A stretch of DNA of 64,000 nt, taken from the NCBI RefSeq assembly GCF_964656455.1, contig NC_135722.1, positions 51,478,628-51,542,627 on the forward strand, in the 5' to 3' direction. A program made the translations under genes and the position numbers. Numbering within the stretch: the stretch's first letter is position 1; each line of letters begins with the position of its first letter. The notes beneath the pieces are model-generated. The model was not told the origin of the DNA. It searched no databases and saw only the letters and a program-made list of their open reading frames with translations. Positions 63,114-64,000 of the stretch are shown in pieces. This DNA comes from Halichoerus grypus. Lineage: Eukaryota > Chordata > Mammalia > Carnivora > Phocidae.

Positions 63114-64000
63114 AGAAAAGTTATTCCAAGCAGAGAGGGCAGCAGGGCAACGCCCACAAATGCAAGCAGATCAACACAGCACGTCCAGGGAAGCAGAAGC
63201 AGCCCGGTGTGCGTGTCGGCCGGGGGGGTGGGGCGCAGCAGCACGGGTGGGCCTTGTACCCTGGGCTACGGCAGCAAGAGCCACCCAAAGATTTTAGACA
63301 GGGGAGTTTTCACATTTTACAAAGCTTACTCAGCTGGGGAGGAGAAATGATTACAGGGGAACGAAAGGAGGCAGGGAGACCAGGGAGGAGGCCACTACAT
63401 GGTTCAAATGGGAAATCCTGAGGTCCTGTGCAAGGGCTGTGGTATTAGGAAAGGAGGGGACAGGCCAAGTTTGAGACCCATTTAAGAGGCAGAATGCTAG
63501 AACCTGATAATGTGATGGGCTGTTAGGGGTGAAGGAGAGGGAGGAGCCAAGGAATTGTCTAAGTTTTTATTTAAGAGACCAGGTGAATGGTGGTGCCTTT
63601 ACTGAGGTAGGAGCACAGGAGGTGGCTAAGTAGGAAGAAGGGGGTGGAGTCTAGCCCTGAATGTGCTGAATAGACAGCTGGTTGCTCTTCTGAGGAGAAT
63701 GGTGGGACGTAGAGGCTCTGAGCTCCCAGGAGGTCAGCCCAATGGGCTAGGCGTCCTCCCTGTCCCATGACTAAGAGTAGCTCTGGATTCTGGAAGGAGA
63801 TCCTCACTTTCAGTGCCAATGCTCTGGCTTGTGGTATGTATGCTGGCCTTGCTTTGGCTCCAGTGACCCTAGAAGACCAGAGAGGCCATGGGGCGTAAGC
63901 TAAGGGGTTGGTGCTTTATCTCCTCCATTTGTAAGGCGGTAACTGTGCGCCAGCCTTGCTAGAAGCCCTGCAGCTGGGGATCACACTGATAAATTCACTG

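Larger units (their letters stand above)
56870..64000 (-). other. CLPB intron, 3' part (continues beyond window)
   Basis: I searched for the preceding CLPB exon (the stretch around HIIGQESA in human, from memory) and did not find it, so it should lie beyond 64000. The interval holds MIRs, a short Can-SINE in an MIR, a young Can-SINE, an exon-like ORF at 60005-60270 and decayed repeat-like sequence around 61950-62120 and 63290-63620. Confidence 0.7.

Noticed and set aside
57000..64000. Further upstream CLPB exons
   Set aside because: No minus-strand segment encodes the expected sequence before the Walker A exon. The intron appears to extend past the window end.

Overview
The window is nuclear DNA of a mammal, almost certainly a carnivoran. 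It has intron-split vertebrate genes and more than thirty tRNA-derived Can-SINE copies with the typical head, tail (AAATAAATAAAATC) and flanking target duplications, together with L1, MIR, L2 and MaLR remnants. The SINE copies are the arctoid-looking subtype (bear, seal or mustelid). I saw none of the dog-type SINEC_Cf head, so a non-canid caniform is my best guess. This is inference from subfamily appearance, not a database match.

Gene order is INPPL1 (+, last exons only), PHOX2A (-, complete), a 35 kb gene-poor interval, then CLPB (-, last nine coding exons). As far as I recall, this is the gene order of human 11q13.4. INPPL1 and PHOX2A converge tail to tail: their poly(A) signals lie 6 bases apart on opposite strands (1348-1353 and 1360-1365), so the mature 3' ends should overlap.

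Region by region: 1-1370 holds the SAM-domain end and 3'UTR of INPPL1. 1345-6150 holds PHOX2A, with three exons encoding 285 aa and a Q50 paired-type homeodomain split after homeodomain residue 46. Its GC-rich promoter has a TATA-like box and, about 0.5 kb upstream of the ATG, a near-perfect PHOX2-type dimer site. 6550-7040 is a purine-rich degenerate repeat. 7-41 kb is intergenic and full of nested retroelements, including an L1 with a 5' inversion (16.66-18.77 kb), a retrocopied 3'UTR inside an older L1 (21.6-22.07 kb), and a nearly 1 kb AGT/AGC trinucleotide array (39.23-40.20 kb) at the end of an old L1 3'UTR. 41.46-56.87 kb holds the AAA+ ATPase half of CLPB. 56.87-64 kb is a CLPB intron with MIRs, two Can-SINEs and one speculative exon-like ORF.

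The genes have unrelated jobs: phosphoinositide signalling (INPPL1), noradrenergic and cranial motor neuron identity (PHOX2A), and mitochondrial intermembrane-space disaggregation (CLPB). I found no previously undescribed biological system. The most unusual items are the overlapping convergent 3' ends, the putative PHOX2 autoregulatory site, the twin-primed L1 with a possible 3' transduction, and the large AGY array. Most long open frames in the window are artefacts of repeats or antisense shadows.
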